Positions 36,601-47,715 of a DNA stretch of 64,000 nt are shown here, one piece after another. The first letter of the stretch is position 1; the number at the start of each line of letters is the position of its first letter. The stretch covers positions 3,505,549 to 3,569,548 of the forward strand of contig OY759223.1 of NCBI GenBank assembly GCA_963662175.1, written 5' to 3'. This DNA is from Aradus depressus. Lineage: Eukaryota; Arthropoda; Insecta; Hemiptera; Aradidae. Made by a program: the position numbers and the translations under genes. Below the pieces are notes generated by a model, which was not told where the DNA came from, searched no databases, and saw only the letters and a program-made list of their open reading frames with translations.

Positions 36601-39600
36601 TATACTTCAAATAACTCGGGAAGTAAAATGGTTGAAATCGATTGAGAAGGTCTCAAAGAGTCCGTAACTAGTTGGTATATTTAAAGGTTTGTTTGTGTTT
36701 TATAGACCGGAGTCAGCCAACACAACCAACTTCCGGGTGGAGGATGGAGATGTGATCCTGCTGGCGACAGACGGTGTCTTTGACAACGTTCCTGATCAGA
36801 TCCTCCTCAACGAGCTGAAGAGTGTGGAGGGAGAGAGGGACCCGCTCAAACTGCAGCATGTTGCCAACTCAATAGCCTTCATGGCTCGCAAACTGGCTTT
36901 CGATCAGAACTTCATGTCCCCCTTCGCCAAGTCTGCCAGAGCCAATGGGATCAACATTATTGGTAAGAACGACTGCAAGTCGCTAGAAATAATACTACAG
37001 TGGCAGCGCATTGTGACTCATGCCCGGGCTTTAACTTATCAGAGCACTCTTTCGTCGCTCTGGTCGACATGAGCCTGACTCTACTGCGGGAATCGTAAAG
37101 GTTGCCTACCGTCTCCCGACTATTACTAATTATGATCAATCATTGATGATTGGCGCTGTGAGCCTGATCTCTCAGATAAGCTCCAGGTTCTATAACTTCA
37201 ATCTGCTATTACATCCACATTTCACTTTCTCATTCATGTTCATCTTTTCCTTTTTGACTCAGGTCAAAACGTTTCCTTATTTAATCGTACATAATTACTC
37301 TATTAGACGATTATCAGTTCCGATGTAACTAAAAAAAAAGTGAATCACTGGCAATGTACTTCCCCAACTCGAAATAAATGTAATTAACTAAACAATAATT
37401 TTTCCTTTTTTTTTTACTTATAGGTCTTTTCTCCCAATTTAATGATATTAGATTATTTATTTCTTCATCATAAATTTACATGAAACAGTTTCGGGCCTTG
37501 CCCATTACCAATGACTGAAAGTAACAATTATGATATCATTATAACATTAATATCAATCCTCCTTTTTACAGGATTCATTATTAATTTTAACATTCTATTA
37601 TAAAATATAAATCAAAAAGTAAATTAAAAATTAAATTCTTAGGTTAGGTTTTATGACTAATGCCCGGGCTTTAACTACGAGGTCATATCGCCTACTACCA
37701 GAGTGCTCTTTCGTCGCTCTGGTCGACATGAGCCTGACTCTACTGCGGGAATCGTAAATGTTGTCTACCCAGTTTATTCATCTAGAATAGTAGGGGGTCT
37801 TTAATGAGTACCTGACATCGTACAGGCTCGGGACCATCGCTTAACGTCCCATCCGAAGGACGGCTTGCTCAAGTTTTTTGCACTTCCCTGATGAAATATT
37901 TTTAAATGATCATGTGGTAAATGTAGTTATTATGACTCAAGCCCTGGCTTCAACTTGAGGTCATGTCGCCTACTATCAGAGCGCTCTTTTGACACTCTGC
38001 AGGACATGAGCCCGACTCTACTTTGGAGTTTAATTTAGGGTAGGTGTCTTTAACGAGTAACTGACGTCGCAGGCTCGGGACGGCCTGCTCAAGGTTTCCG
38101 GCGCCCTCTAAATTCAATTTATTATGAAGACCAAAATATAATTAACTTATTGGATATTATGATTGTAATGCAAAAATTATTATTTTGACACGGAAAAAAT
38201 TAAATGTTGAAAATGCCTTAATGGACGAAACTTCAACTGATGTATAAAACATTTCGTTTTTTGTGCTAGTAAATAAATTCCTACACAAATTTTTGACTGT
38301 CTACAATTCCTGGGCCCTTTCTTCAAATCTAGTTTAGAAAAATTAAATCTCATTTCTCAAAGAGGAAAAGACAAATCGACTAACTTTATTTTCATTGTTG
38401 AACGTCTTCAAAGGTCATCTGAGATGAGTGATGTCGTTGATGCAATTTGTGTCATTTCCTTCTGTTCCTCTATCTTATCTCTTCAGACAGAAAACTATGA
38501 CTATGTATGAAACTCGTATTATGTTTTGTTAATATCAACCCATTTTGAACACTATAAGTCCCACACTGGCATAACACCAGGAAAAGTCATAGACTTAAAT
38601 GGACTCTGATGTCTTTCTTATATAAATAATTTTATTTGCATTAAATTACAAAATCTTTACGAGGCTCCCTATTGTATAAAGTAAGTATAATATAAAGAAA
38701 TAAGGAGGCGCCGGTGGCTCAGCTCAAGATCGTTGGTTCGAAACCCAGACCAGGCCTTTTTTTAAAAACAAACTTAAGCACTCCTTCGGATGGGACGTTA
38801 TGAGATGGTCCCCGAGCCTGTACGATGTCAGGTACTCGTTAAATACCCCTACTCTAGGTGAATAAAAATTTAGGACTCCCATAGTAGAGTCGGGCTCATG
38901 TCCACCAGAGTAACGGAAGAGCGCTCTGGTAGTAGGCGACATGACCTCGTAGTTAAAGCCCGGGCATGAGTCATAATAACTAATGCTAAAATAAGTGAAA
39001 CCAATAAAAGAAAGAAAATATTTTAGTGACACCAACGTTCGGAAGAATGTATAAATAATGAAATAAGAGTGGAGAAGACTAAAATATAAAGTGGTCGGTG
39101 AATCGCAGTTAATGTACTTCCCCAGCACGGATTAATCAATTAAGTGTTCGCTCTCCCTTCAAAATCAATCGACTGTTTGGGCTAAAAATGAATATTTGAC
39201 TTATATAGAGACTACTGAATCTTCATACTAAAATTTGTATTGTTACATTAATAACCTCGGCAGGTATTAGGGTTTTTGAATAGATATCCCTTTTTCCTTC
39301 GTCTGATTCTGCTGAAAATTAATAGTTGTCGTCCTTATGGGATATTGAATTTGAATATGAAAATCCATACGATGATACTTAACATTTTCTGCAGAGATAT
39401 TGTGAAACACTTAATAAAAATAAGAAAAAAACTATGTATTTCACAAAATATATGGGAGTACTTTCGGTATTGCTGCCATCTTCTGCCACGACTTAACAAA
39501 TACTAAATGGAAGTTCAACAAGTTTACATCCGAACTGTCCCTTCTTCAGCCCTCACGAGGTTTTTCAGTCTCTTTCTCCTGTACACTAAAGTCTTGAAAA

Positions 39601-40461
39601 CATGGAAAACATTAAAAAATAAAATGTCATCTCAGATTAAGTTAGGTTTAGGTTAGGTTTTATAACTCATGCCCGGGCTTTAACTACGAGGTCATATCGC
39701 CTACTACCAGAGCGCTCTTTCGTCACTCTGGTGGACATGAGCCCGACTCTACTGTGGGAGTCCTAAATTTTGCCTACCCTAAATCTTTATTCACCTAGGG
39801 TAGGGGTCTATAACGAGTACCTGACATCGCTTAACTTTCCATCCGAAGGACGACGTGCTTAAATTTATTTTACCTCCCAGATAAAATAAACTAAGGGCCT
39901 CGATCGGGTTACGAACCCACGTTCTTGAGCTCAAAAGACAAGCACGCATACCACTGAGCTACCAGCGCCCTCTCTCAGATTAATATTTTAATTATAAAAG
40001 AAAAACATTTGTAATTGTATCAGGGCTGATTAAAGTACTAATATATACGTGTGTATATGAAATAAGTAAGAAACGACAATAATGAATATATGAATAAAAA
40101 TGCACAGTTTTGAGAAGGCAAATACATGCACACAGATGGTAGCAATACCCACAGTACTCCCATGTGTTAAATATATTATAGTTATTATTATAAAGTACTT
40201 TCGGTATTGCGGCCACAAAATACAAAATATTATTTTGTGAAATAGACAACATTTTTTCTTTATTTTTTATTGTTTTACAATATCTCTGCAGAAAATGTAA
40301 ATATCATGATTGATTTGTGCTGGGATGCTACGGTGATTGAGTTGTGACTGTACTAGGCTCCATGTAGGGGTGCGTGTCTACATTATTATTATTGTTGTTA
40401 TTGTTTTTCAGGAGGTAAACCAGACGATATAACGGTACTATTGGCCACTGTGGCGCTGTGA
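27695..40461 (+). CDS. PPTC7: Mitochondrial PP2C-type protein phosphatase PPTC7/PTC7
   Basis: Five exons (27695-27926, 32091-32270, 35904-36102, 36706-36962, 40412-40461) join in phase to give 305 residues; human PPTC7 has 304. PP2C metal/catalytic motifs appear in order: [14 protein letters not shown] (split by intron 1), [48 protein letters not shown] and [11 protein letters not shown] (split by intron 4). The family is a Mg/Mn-dependent matrix phosphatase affecting CoQ biosynthesis, mitochondrial import and mitophagy receptors. I start at 27695 ([15 protein letters not shown]) because it matches the family N-terminus and looks like a short targeting peptide. An in-frame ATG at 27530 would add 55 unusual residues. 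Introns are large and filled with SINEs, a Helitron, a MITE and a 108-bp tandem repeat. The coding sequence looks intact. Confidence 0.95.
29170..29880 (+). repeat. Interspersed repeat family A, long copy
   Basis: In PPTC7 intron 1. The fullest copy: it starts TAGTCGGTGAATCACTGG, has three tandem-like sub-units containing CGGCAGTTATT or similar, and ends near GACCGATTATATAACTTCG. Confidence 0.75.
30640..30795 (-). mobile_element. tRNA-derived SINE family 2
   Basis: The minus strand reads GGAGCCATGGTGGCCGTGCG, with B box CGGTTCGAATCCC, then GGGGCTATGGATG and a tail ending GAGTCATGGCTAATATGC. Second copy at 54393. Confidence 0.8.
31494..31890 (+). mobile_element. Non-autonomous Helitron (397 bp)
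   Basis: Starts TCATATATATATAAAGC after a host A (31493). It ends with the hairpin CCCGG-GCAACG-CCGGG, then TATTACTGCTAG, followed by host T (31891). TC start, 3' hairpin, CTRR end and A/T insertion are the Helitron hallmarks. No RepHel protein. Confidence 0.85.
32578..32765 (-). mobile_element. tRNA-derived SINE family 1, partial
   Basis: Body and tail segment with TTTAACTACGAGGTCATATCG and TCCCATCCGAAGGACGGCG; the tRNA head is missing. In PPTC7 intron 2. Confidence 0.8.
32798..33155. mobile_element. MITE family M, copy 1 (degraded right end)
   Basis: Begins GACGGGGTTATAATCAAAAT. Internal sequence matches the copy at 57400-57771 throughout (TAGTGGCAAATCACT, TTTATGGTTTGCTAACAGC), but the right terminal repeat is decayed. 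Confidence 0.75.
33695..34111. repeat. Tandem repeat, 108-bp unit, about 3.8 copies
   Basis: Units start at 33695, 33803, 33911 and 34019 with TTAACATTATGATAAATAT and are nearly identical. In PPTC7 intron 2. Confidence 0.93.
36195..36630 (+). repeat. Interspersed repeat family A
   Basis: In PPTC7 intron 3; has TACTTCCCCAGCGCGAAATAA, a CATCGACAGATATTGGG phrase and GACCGATTACATAACTCCCC. Confidence 0.65.
37012..37125 (-). mobile_element. tRNA-derived SINE family 1, tail fragment
   Basis: TGACTCATGCCCGGGCTTTAA through GACTCTACTGCGGGAATC, then a break. Confidence 0.8.
37640..37885 (-). mobile_element. tRNA-derived SINE family 1, partial
   Basis: Tail and body present (GCCCGGGCTTTAACTACGAG to GTCCCATCCGAAGGACGG); tRNA head absent. 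Confidence 0.85.
37928..38110 (-). mobile_element. tRNA-derived SINE family 1, internally deleted
   Basis: TGACTCAAGCCCTGGCTTC through GGACGGCCTGCTC, ending TTTCCGGCGCCCTC, so only the first bases of the tRNA head remain. Confidence 0.8.
38705..38990 (+). mobile_element. tRNA-derived SINE family 1, head shortened
   Basis: GGCGCCGGTGGCTCAGCTCA fuses the A-box side to GTTGGTTCGAAACCC; the body and tail are complete. Confidence 0.82.
39090..39375 (+). repeat. Interspersed repeat family A, partial
   Basis: GTGGTCGGTGAATCGC, TACTTCCCCAGCACGGATTA and CGGCAGGTATTAGGG phrases. Confidence 0.6.
39380..40310. repeat. Fold-back element FB-d with nested SINE
   Basis: Left arm 39380-39495 (TTCTGCAGAGATATTGTGAA, GAGTACTTTCGGTATTGC) and right arm 40195-40310 (reverse complement, ending TCTCTGCAGAAAATG). 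A reverse SINE lies between the arms. Confidence 0.72.
39650..39975 (-). mobile_element. tRNA-derived SINE family 1, full-length
   Basis: Tail, body and tRNA head are all present; the minus-strand head reads GGTAGCTCAGTGGTATGCG with B box GGGTTCGTAACCC. Confidence 0.88.
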
Positions 40462-40556
40462 TCTTCTTCATGCCTGTCCTGTCAACATTTGTCCTTCATT
40501 AGTTACCCCAACTTACATCTGACCACATCACACTTCTCTTTATTTCAACAATTATA

Positions 40557-40562
40557 AATAAA
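40557..40562 (+). terminator. Polyadenylation signal of PPTC7
   Basis: AATAAA occurs 96 bases after the PPTC7 stop (40459-40461). Confidence 0.6.
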
Positions 40563-42305
40563 TTGTTTCAATATTATTTTGTAATTTTATGTTAGTTTGT
40601 ATTATATTTTCATGTAAATTATGAGGTTTTATTCATTTTTTGTCCATTTTTTCTGTTTAATTTTATTTTTTTATATATAAAAATAATTGATTATAATTAT
40701 AATGAACAAATTAATTATAGGTAGTTCTATCTAGTGGTGTATATTTATGTATATTTATTTCAACATATTTTCTGTTTAATTTAATTTTTTTTGTCTGTAT
40801 AAATTATTGACTGTAAAAGGTTTGGACAAAAAAAAAAATCTAAACAACAAACCGTTGTCGTTGGCCTCTTAACAGACGATAGTTGTGTTAATTTGTAGGT
40901 AATGATTCAAACAAAATTTGTTTTCATTGTATGGCAGCTCAACATTTGCTTCTATGTACAATGTATAGATAATTCTATATTTTCATTTTGTTTTTATTGT
41001 AAATATTGTTTTGCTGACATTTATTAATAAAAAAAAATTACATTTCTCAAAATATTTATGTTTAATTTTTTTATTACCTTTGTTCATTTGGTTGGCCATC
41101 TTGGCATGTTTAGTTATATATAAAGGAACGCGAACCTATCTTCCAGGAGTATCAGGTGTGCTAGCCCATGTAACGAGTTGTGTTTAACTAAAGTTGACCA
41201 TGTAAAGAGTTAACTCGAGTCGAACTCTTCACTCGCTGTCAATGGCTTGGTTGGGTGTAGCAAATTCTTGATGGGCGTCTCAGTCGCTGACTTTTTCTTA
41301 CACACTCGACCATGCAGACGCTCATGTCTCTCGAAACAACAAATAATACGGAGTATATGAAAATCGGGAACAGTATTTTGACTCGAGATTGTTTTGTTTT
41401 TCAGAAAATGAGTTTTTATTTTGTTAGAATGTCTAAAAGCGACAAAATTTACTTCTAGTAGAAGAGTTTTTTGTTATTTTTATTTCTTTTATCCTGTTCA
41501 AAATACACAATATATACAAAAGAAAATTGATTTTTTATGTTTGCAATTATATAACCTAAAATCTATGGTCACAGGGAATAAGTCGAAAAAATGGCCAAAA
41601 TGAGTTAAGTGTATTGTGATTGTCTCCCAAGCCATCTGCGCACAGTGAAGAAGTTGGGAGCTCAGTCAGGACTTTAATACTTTCGGAATTATAAAGATGT
41701 GGGTTTGTCGGTATCTCGTAAAATTGTGTATGTTCTCGGTTAAGTCAACTTAATCTACTTCTTTGAGGAATCACTCAGAGATAACTGTATTTAATCAATT
41801 ACTCACTATAGCAGACTATTCCAAGTGAAAAAGGGTATTTTCGGTTAAATCAAAGTTTGAGAAGCATCATTCACGAGTATTTCAAAAAGGATGGTTAATA
41901 ATTAGGTAAGTGATGAGAAAATCCAAGAAAGGATTAACAATATTCATTTTCATTCACTTCTACAGATTTAGAAGGTATATGATTAATAATGATGCAAACA
42001 TAATTTATTTATGGATTTACACGATTAATGCAAAAGTAAAAAAGTGCTGCCCTGAAAAGTTACGAATTTAGACTTACTAATGTATTCCCTGTGACCACAG
42101 AAATAAAGCCCGGAAATTAATCACAATAACTAAATTTCTAGTGCTCGAGAGTTTTTCTAATAACTCGGAGTTATTCCAGTCGCAACTCGTAACATCGCTA
42201 TTAGCACCACAAAACATTCTTTTAGAAACACCCTCATCTATTGTAAATAATTCGGAACAAGTGGTACTAGCGCATTCTGGTAAAACTTATTCAAACTATA
42301 AAGTA

Positions 42306-42556
42306 TCAATGTAGAAGGAATTCGAGGTTCTATCGTGTAAATAAAAACTTAATATTTAGCCAACGTTTCGGAAACTATTTATTTCCTATGTGTATGGGGA
42401 AGGTGTTGAGCTCTATACTGGACACAAACTCTCAAATCGTTACTCACACTCATCCAAGTCATTATAAGGCCCTGAAGAAGGAAATAAATAGTTTCCGAAA
42501 CGTTGGACAAATATTGAGTTTTCATTTACAACATTCCTTCTACATTGAAAAGATAC
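42306..42556. repeat. Fold-back element FB-b, copy 2
   Basis: Arms about 42306-42393 and 42468-42556. The right arm has CCCTGAAGA, A, GGAAA-TAAATAG-TTTCC, GAAACGTTGG. The left arm mirrors it (CCAACGTTTCGGAAAC). Confidence 0.82.
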
Positions 42557-42724
42557 TGTCGACTCTATTAATCTTTATAAAGTATAATTTCACTTCCAGT
42601 AACCTTGTATTAAGATATGGATCAATCTCATCCCATGAACGACAATCCAATGGGCCTCATCAGCAAAAAGGAGTAAATACTTGAGATCTGTATCAATAGA
42701 GTGGAAAGCATTAAGAACAAAGAA

Positions 42725-42835
42725 CATTAACGAGTACCTGACATCGTACAGGCTCGGGACCATCGCTTAACGTCCCATCCGAAAGACGGCGTGCTTGATT
42801 TTTTTTTTTACTATTGAGCTACCGGCGCCTTCGAC
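42725..42835 (-). mobile_element. tRNA-derived SINE family 1, fragment
   Basis: GAGTACCTGACATCGTACAG to GAAAGACGGCGTGC, then a T-run and GAGCTACCGGCGCC. Confidence 0.8.
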
Positions 42836-43059
42836 TTTTATTATATTGTCGTAATTTAATAAAAATATATACATTTAGTGTTCAGGTTTCGTCTTATGCC
42901 CTCGTCAGCACAATGTTCAACAGTGACATTCAAAAGAACATTTATTTTGATAATTTTTTTTGTAATTAGCGCATTTTTTTGTTCTTTTTTTTTTTATTTA
43001 TTATATTGGCTTTTCACTATATAGACACAGAAAGTATTATTTTATTTTAATTTTGAAGG

Positions 43060-43480
43060 GCCTCATAGACGAAGCGTATCAGCCATGACTCCAATTGTAA
43101 GGAAGGTTGTTAAATAAAGGGACATCTTATGGAGGTGATGAGGTACCGTATGGGCCCGGAGAAGAGGACCCCGAGGAGGAGCGAGGGGCCGAGAGGTGGG
43201 CAGGAGAATGTAAAACTATATTAAAATATTGTTACTATCATTAAATTTGTATAAGACATCAAATATGAGAGGGAATTTAGGATATCTTAAAAGTTGTTGC
43301 AAACCAATGGGTAAGGGTAAATTATTGGCAACAATAATTTCGAAAATGGAGTCACGGAAGCTGTTGGTGAGAGGGCAAGCGAGGATGACATGATTAGATC
43401 TGTTGTATATTGGGGATCACAGGTACAACTTGATGAAACCAGGAAACCTAGGGTTTAGTGGGGTATCTTGGGGATGAATT
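43060..43480 (-). mobile_element. LINE 3' fragment
   Basis: The minus strand encodes SPIYNRSNHVILACPLTN, SFRDSIFEIIVANNLPLPIG and related residues, the C-terminal zinc-knuckle-like end of an ORF2, then a 3' UTR ending GAGTCATGGCTGATACGC. It is 5' truncated. Confidence 0.7.
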
Positions 43481-44799
43481 GCTCCATAAATGTATTCGGA
43501 CATGTTCTTCATTTGACAATATTTTCTTTACATTTCCAGACACAACACTGTCATTTTCATTGTGTTTTATTGACACACAACCTACCATAGGTAATTTCAT
43601 AACTTTTGAAGCTGTGAGTCTTAGTTAGTTATTGTAATTTATGCCCGGGCTCAGAGTCTTAAACACAGAGTGTTTTGTTTTTATTTTTGCTCATCATCGA
43701 ATTTCTGACCTATTAGATAACTCATGTGGAAGCAAAAACACACAAAAAAAAACACATTTATTTCTACTTAGAAACTTTTTTATTTTTACTTCATTATATA
43801 CATAATTCAAAAAAATATCGCTCATTATACATTCATGTTTCCTATCATACGAAACTGATTACATTTCTATAATAATTAATTATATAACTTTAAATAAATA
43901 TTTTGTACATAAATTAAATAGAAAATCACAGTAATTTGAGGAATTTTATTGATTTTATTATTAATATAGTAAAAATACAGATATATATATATTTTTTGAG
44001 TTCATTATTTAAGAAAAATCAATTAACTTCTGTGCATTTTTTTTCGAAATAAAATTTTATTAATGGGTTAAATTCATTCATTTAATTTAATTAATTCATT
44101 TAATGAAATTAAATAATTTCATTTGAATGACAAGCTTAAAAAAAAAAAGATTAATTGGACGTTTCAACAATATAATTTAAGACATCAGGTCCTTTTCCAG
44201 CATTAGATGTGTACAATAATATCATAAATGAAGGTAAACATATTAAAAACTCTGGGGAACAACATAATCGAATGGTCCTACACAAAAACTTACATTTTTG
44301 AAAAAGGACAAAAACTATTGTTTTTTTTTTTAAATAATTCATTTTAAAAAAAACATATTTCGCACCATAGGTCTCAATGTAAGCCATACATAATACAGAA
44401 ATATAGTCAAATGGACAATCCATGTTGACAAGCAAGAATAGCGTTGGGAATACACACAACGTTAGAAGGGGGGAAGGGATTTTTTGGGAATTGAAAAAAA
44501 CAAAAGTGCTCAGTAATAAAAATAAAAATATTTACTATCGATTTATTGACCCTTTAAGAATATGTATAATTTATTTCAACACAGGAAATATTGAGATCTT
44601 CAGTTCGGAAAACACCTGAATATTCGGTGGGATGATAAAATTTCAATGAGAGCTCGTTGGAAAGATACTCTTTCGAAATCATAATATAGAATCAGCCCTC
44701 CACCACCAGGAGCGCTCCTAACTTGAAAATCTGCATATGCCATCTACATTGTACTTCTTTTAAAAAGAAAGTTCATGGATATCCCTCCGTCTTTAAATT

Positions 44800-44965
44800 G
44801 GGCGGCCCATTGAAATGGAATACCGCTTTCAATAATCGTTATTCATCCTCAACCGTATTGAAAAAAAAAAAAAAAATAATCAACTTTTCTTCTTTCTTAA
44901 AAATCTTGAAGTAAGCTTTCAAATGAGTTATACCATTATCACTTTCAGAATTTCTGCCTCTAAAC
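44800..44965. repeat. Unclassified interspersed repeat family C, copy 1
   Basis: Shares GCGGCCCATTGAAATGGAA and CTTGAAGTAAGCTTTCAAAT with 47573-47715. Confidence 0.55.
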
Positions 44966-45004
44966 TAGTTTTCACAGAAGACTCGCAACCAATTCAGAGG
45001 ATCT

Positions 45005-46380
45005 GTGTGTGCTATCGTCCCTCACTCCAGGAAAACATCTCAGGACCAGAATCATACTGGAACCATTAGGCAGTGCTGGTTGAGAAACTCAGATGTCTTC
45101 AGTGGCAGAGACACCCAAGAACACAAAACAGCCAACAGACACAACACAAACCTGACTTGTCTTCATTATCCACTGACGACGGATCTCTGTGGAAGGCAAC
45201 CCCAGACGTCACACTTTTTTCATCCTCCTTTCCCATTCACAACCCGGATGGAACATGGGCTAAGTCGAAGAAAAATCGCAATTCGGTCAACATTTAGCAG
45301 ACACCACACGACATTCATCATCCAAAAATCGCAATTCGGTCAACATTTAGCAGACACCACACGACATTCATCATCCAAAAATCGCAATTCGGTCAACATT
45401 TAGCAGACACCACACGACATTCATCATCCAAAAATCGAAATTCGGTCAACATTTAGCAGACACCACACGACATTCATCATCCAAAAATCGCAATTCGGTC
45501 AACATTTAGCAGACACCACACGACATTCATCATCCAAAAATCGCAATTCGGTCAACATTTAGCAGACACCACACGACATTCATCATCCAAAAATCGAAAT
45601 TCGGTCAACATTTAGCAGACACCACACGACATTCATCATCCAAAAATCGCAATTCGGTCAACATTTAGCAGACACCACACGACATTCATCATCCAAAAAT
45701 CGCAATTCGGTCAACATTTAGCAGACACCACACGACATTCATCATCCAAAAATCGCAATTCGGTCAACATTTAGCAGACACCACACGACATTCATCATCC
45801 AAAAATCGCAATTCGGTCAACATTTAGCAGACACCACACGACATTCATCATCCAAAAATCGCAATTCGGTCAACATTTAGCAGACACCACACGACATTCA
45901 TCATCCAAAAATCGAAATTCGGTCAACATTTAGCAGACACCACACGACATTCATCATCCAAAAATCGCAATTCGGTCAACATTTAGCAGACACCACACGA
46001 CATTCATCATCCAAAAATCTTTCCCACAAAACTGTCATGTCTCTTACTTTTGTACATTTTCAGTTTCTCACTTCGCCTTTCTTATTCCCTCCACAATGCA
46101 ATGGACATTTTTTATCATCACTTTATTAGCCGCAAAACCAAATGAACCCTTACTCTCTCCTTATCTCGTCTTCTTTCTACTCCTTCTAAAATCTTTAAAA
46201 AAATTATCTTCAATCGTCTATTACTTCTCTTTGAAGAACACGATCACATCACAATGCATCAGTGCGAATTCAGACATCAGCATTCAACTCTGCAACAGAT
46301 TACTTCATGAGATTTCCTCCGTTTTGGAAAGACAAGTGTTATTGTATTTTTGTATGTGATTCAAGCTTTCACTACCCTGA
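45005..46380 (+). mobile_element. Degraded LINE with a minisatellite inside its ORF2
   Basis: 45060-45270 reads PDLSSLSTDDGSLWKAT and HNPDGTWAKS, the segment before the RT domain. 46180-46330 reads SKIFKKIIFNRLLLLFEEHD, then HQCEFRHQHSTLQQIT, the RT region, with stops and frameshifts. The 45271-46012 tandem array lies between them, where FxxHLADT-type sequence is expected. Not functional. Confidence 0.82.
45271..46019. repeat. Minisatellite, 53-bp unit, 14 copies
   Basis: Exactly 14 units from 45271 to 46012 plus 7 bases. Units are almost identical; copies 4, 7 and 13 have A instead of C at unit position 9. One frame reads FGQHLADTTRHSSS, which fits the flanking LINE coding sequence. Confidence 0.96.
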
Positions 46381-47459
46381 CACGCGACTGACTTGAACTA
46401 CTAGACAAGCCATCTCAACCACAAACTGAGTGTCTTCAAGACCTATAAGGACGGTATAGTGTTCAGCTGAGCCCTCACACATCATAATAATTTGAGTCAT
46501 TCAAAATAAAATTCTTTCCTCTTCTCAAAACAATGACAGATCCCAACAATACTTAGGACAGAAGTGGCCCTACTATCAGTGGAACTCGAGTATATTTATC
46601 TAAAGAACGTAAAAAATATCTCAAAAACTATTGATACATAGAAATTTACAGAGGTTTTTTCATCGACTAAACACAAGCTAATATCTTCAGTATTTTTATT
46701 TATTTTTTAAAATTAATTTCCAAAAGCAATTCTTAAATTATAAATTTGAAAGTAGATATTGAATTACTGAATTACTGATATTTTTCAATTTTGCGAAAAA
46801 CACTTAAATAATTGATATATTTTCTTCAAGGATCAATAAATTAATTGTAAATTGTATTTCAAAGTGTTTTTATTGAGTACTTTCTCAAAATCAACTTATT
46901 TCTCTGCGCGGCCAATTAGAAACACCCTTGAAACCAAATTAAATTAATCAGTTTACATTTTTTTTTTACAGTTTTTGAAAACTCATTTTGAACTAATCCT
47001 ATTTTTGCTATCACGCCCCTTTATAATTAGAGTAGGTACATTATAAATTATTCAGCAATGTGGCAGATGAAAACTAAAATATAAACATTGGATAAAATAT
47101 AAAAGACAAAAAATTTAGGTAACCGATTTATTTATTTATTTTGACAAATCTTCATTTAGAGCACTCTATAAAAAAAAAAAAAAAAAAATGCCAGATTCTT
47201 GATGAAAAACATAACTTGTTTTCATCAATTGTTTATTTTGTACACAGGTTCTATTCAGTTAAGCATATAATATAATGATAATGAACTTAGCGATCTGTCT
47301 CCTGGCATGTATTATTTTTTTTCCTTCAATTTTAAAGCATATATTAAAAAAGTTAGGAATCATCTAAATATTTCGAGTTGTGCTGATGTGATGAGAGGGC
47401 TGGCTGGCGACATGGCCTCTCCAAGGGGTGCATTATATCTCCACCCACCACCAGAGGGC

Positions 47460-47496
47460 GCATCAAAGAGGAGAGGGGGGGGGGGGGGGGGGGGCG
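47460..47496. repeat. Poly-G tract after a GC-rich patch
   Basis: GAGGAGA followed by about 20 G (47476-47494). A GC-rich patch (47385-47475) precedes it. The flanking sequence 47573-47715 is family C copy 2. Confidence 0.7.
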
Positions 47497-47572
47497 TCAA
47501 ATTGTAACTCACGTTAAAGATTAATAAGAAGCAACTTTTTTGTCCGAAATATGTTTTCATATCTCCTATTGT

Positions 47573-47715
47573 TTTGAAATTGCGGCCCATTCAAATGGAA
47601 CATTACTCTTCGGAAATTTTTCTCTTCACTTCCCTGAATCGATAATAAAGAAAAATCTTGAAGTAAGCTTTCAAATGATCTATTCCATGAACACTTTGAG
47701 AAACTCTGTAGGCTT
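47573..47715. repeat. Unclassified interspersed repeat family C, copy 2
   Basis: TTGCGGCCCATTCAAATGGAA and CTTGAAGTAAGCTTTCAAAT are shared with 44800-44965. Simple (GA)n follows at 47766. Confidence 0.55.

Noticed and set aside
44151..44459. 102-residue minus-strand ORF
   Set aside because: Low-complexity, Phe/Leu/Cys-rich AT sequence; no motif and no splice partners.
45271..46019. CRISPR-like array
   Set aside because: The 53-bp units are contiguous, with no unique spacers, in an animal genome. It is a minisatellite.
46096..46359. 87-residue membrane-type protein
   Set aside because: It is the wrong frame of the LINE reverse transcriptase relic, whose true frame gives NRLLLLFEEHD and HQHSTLQQ.
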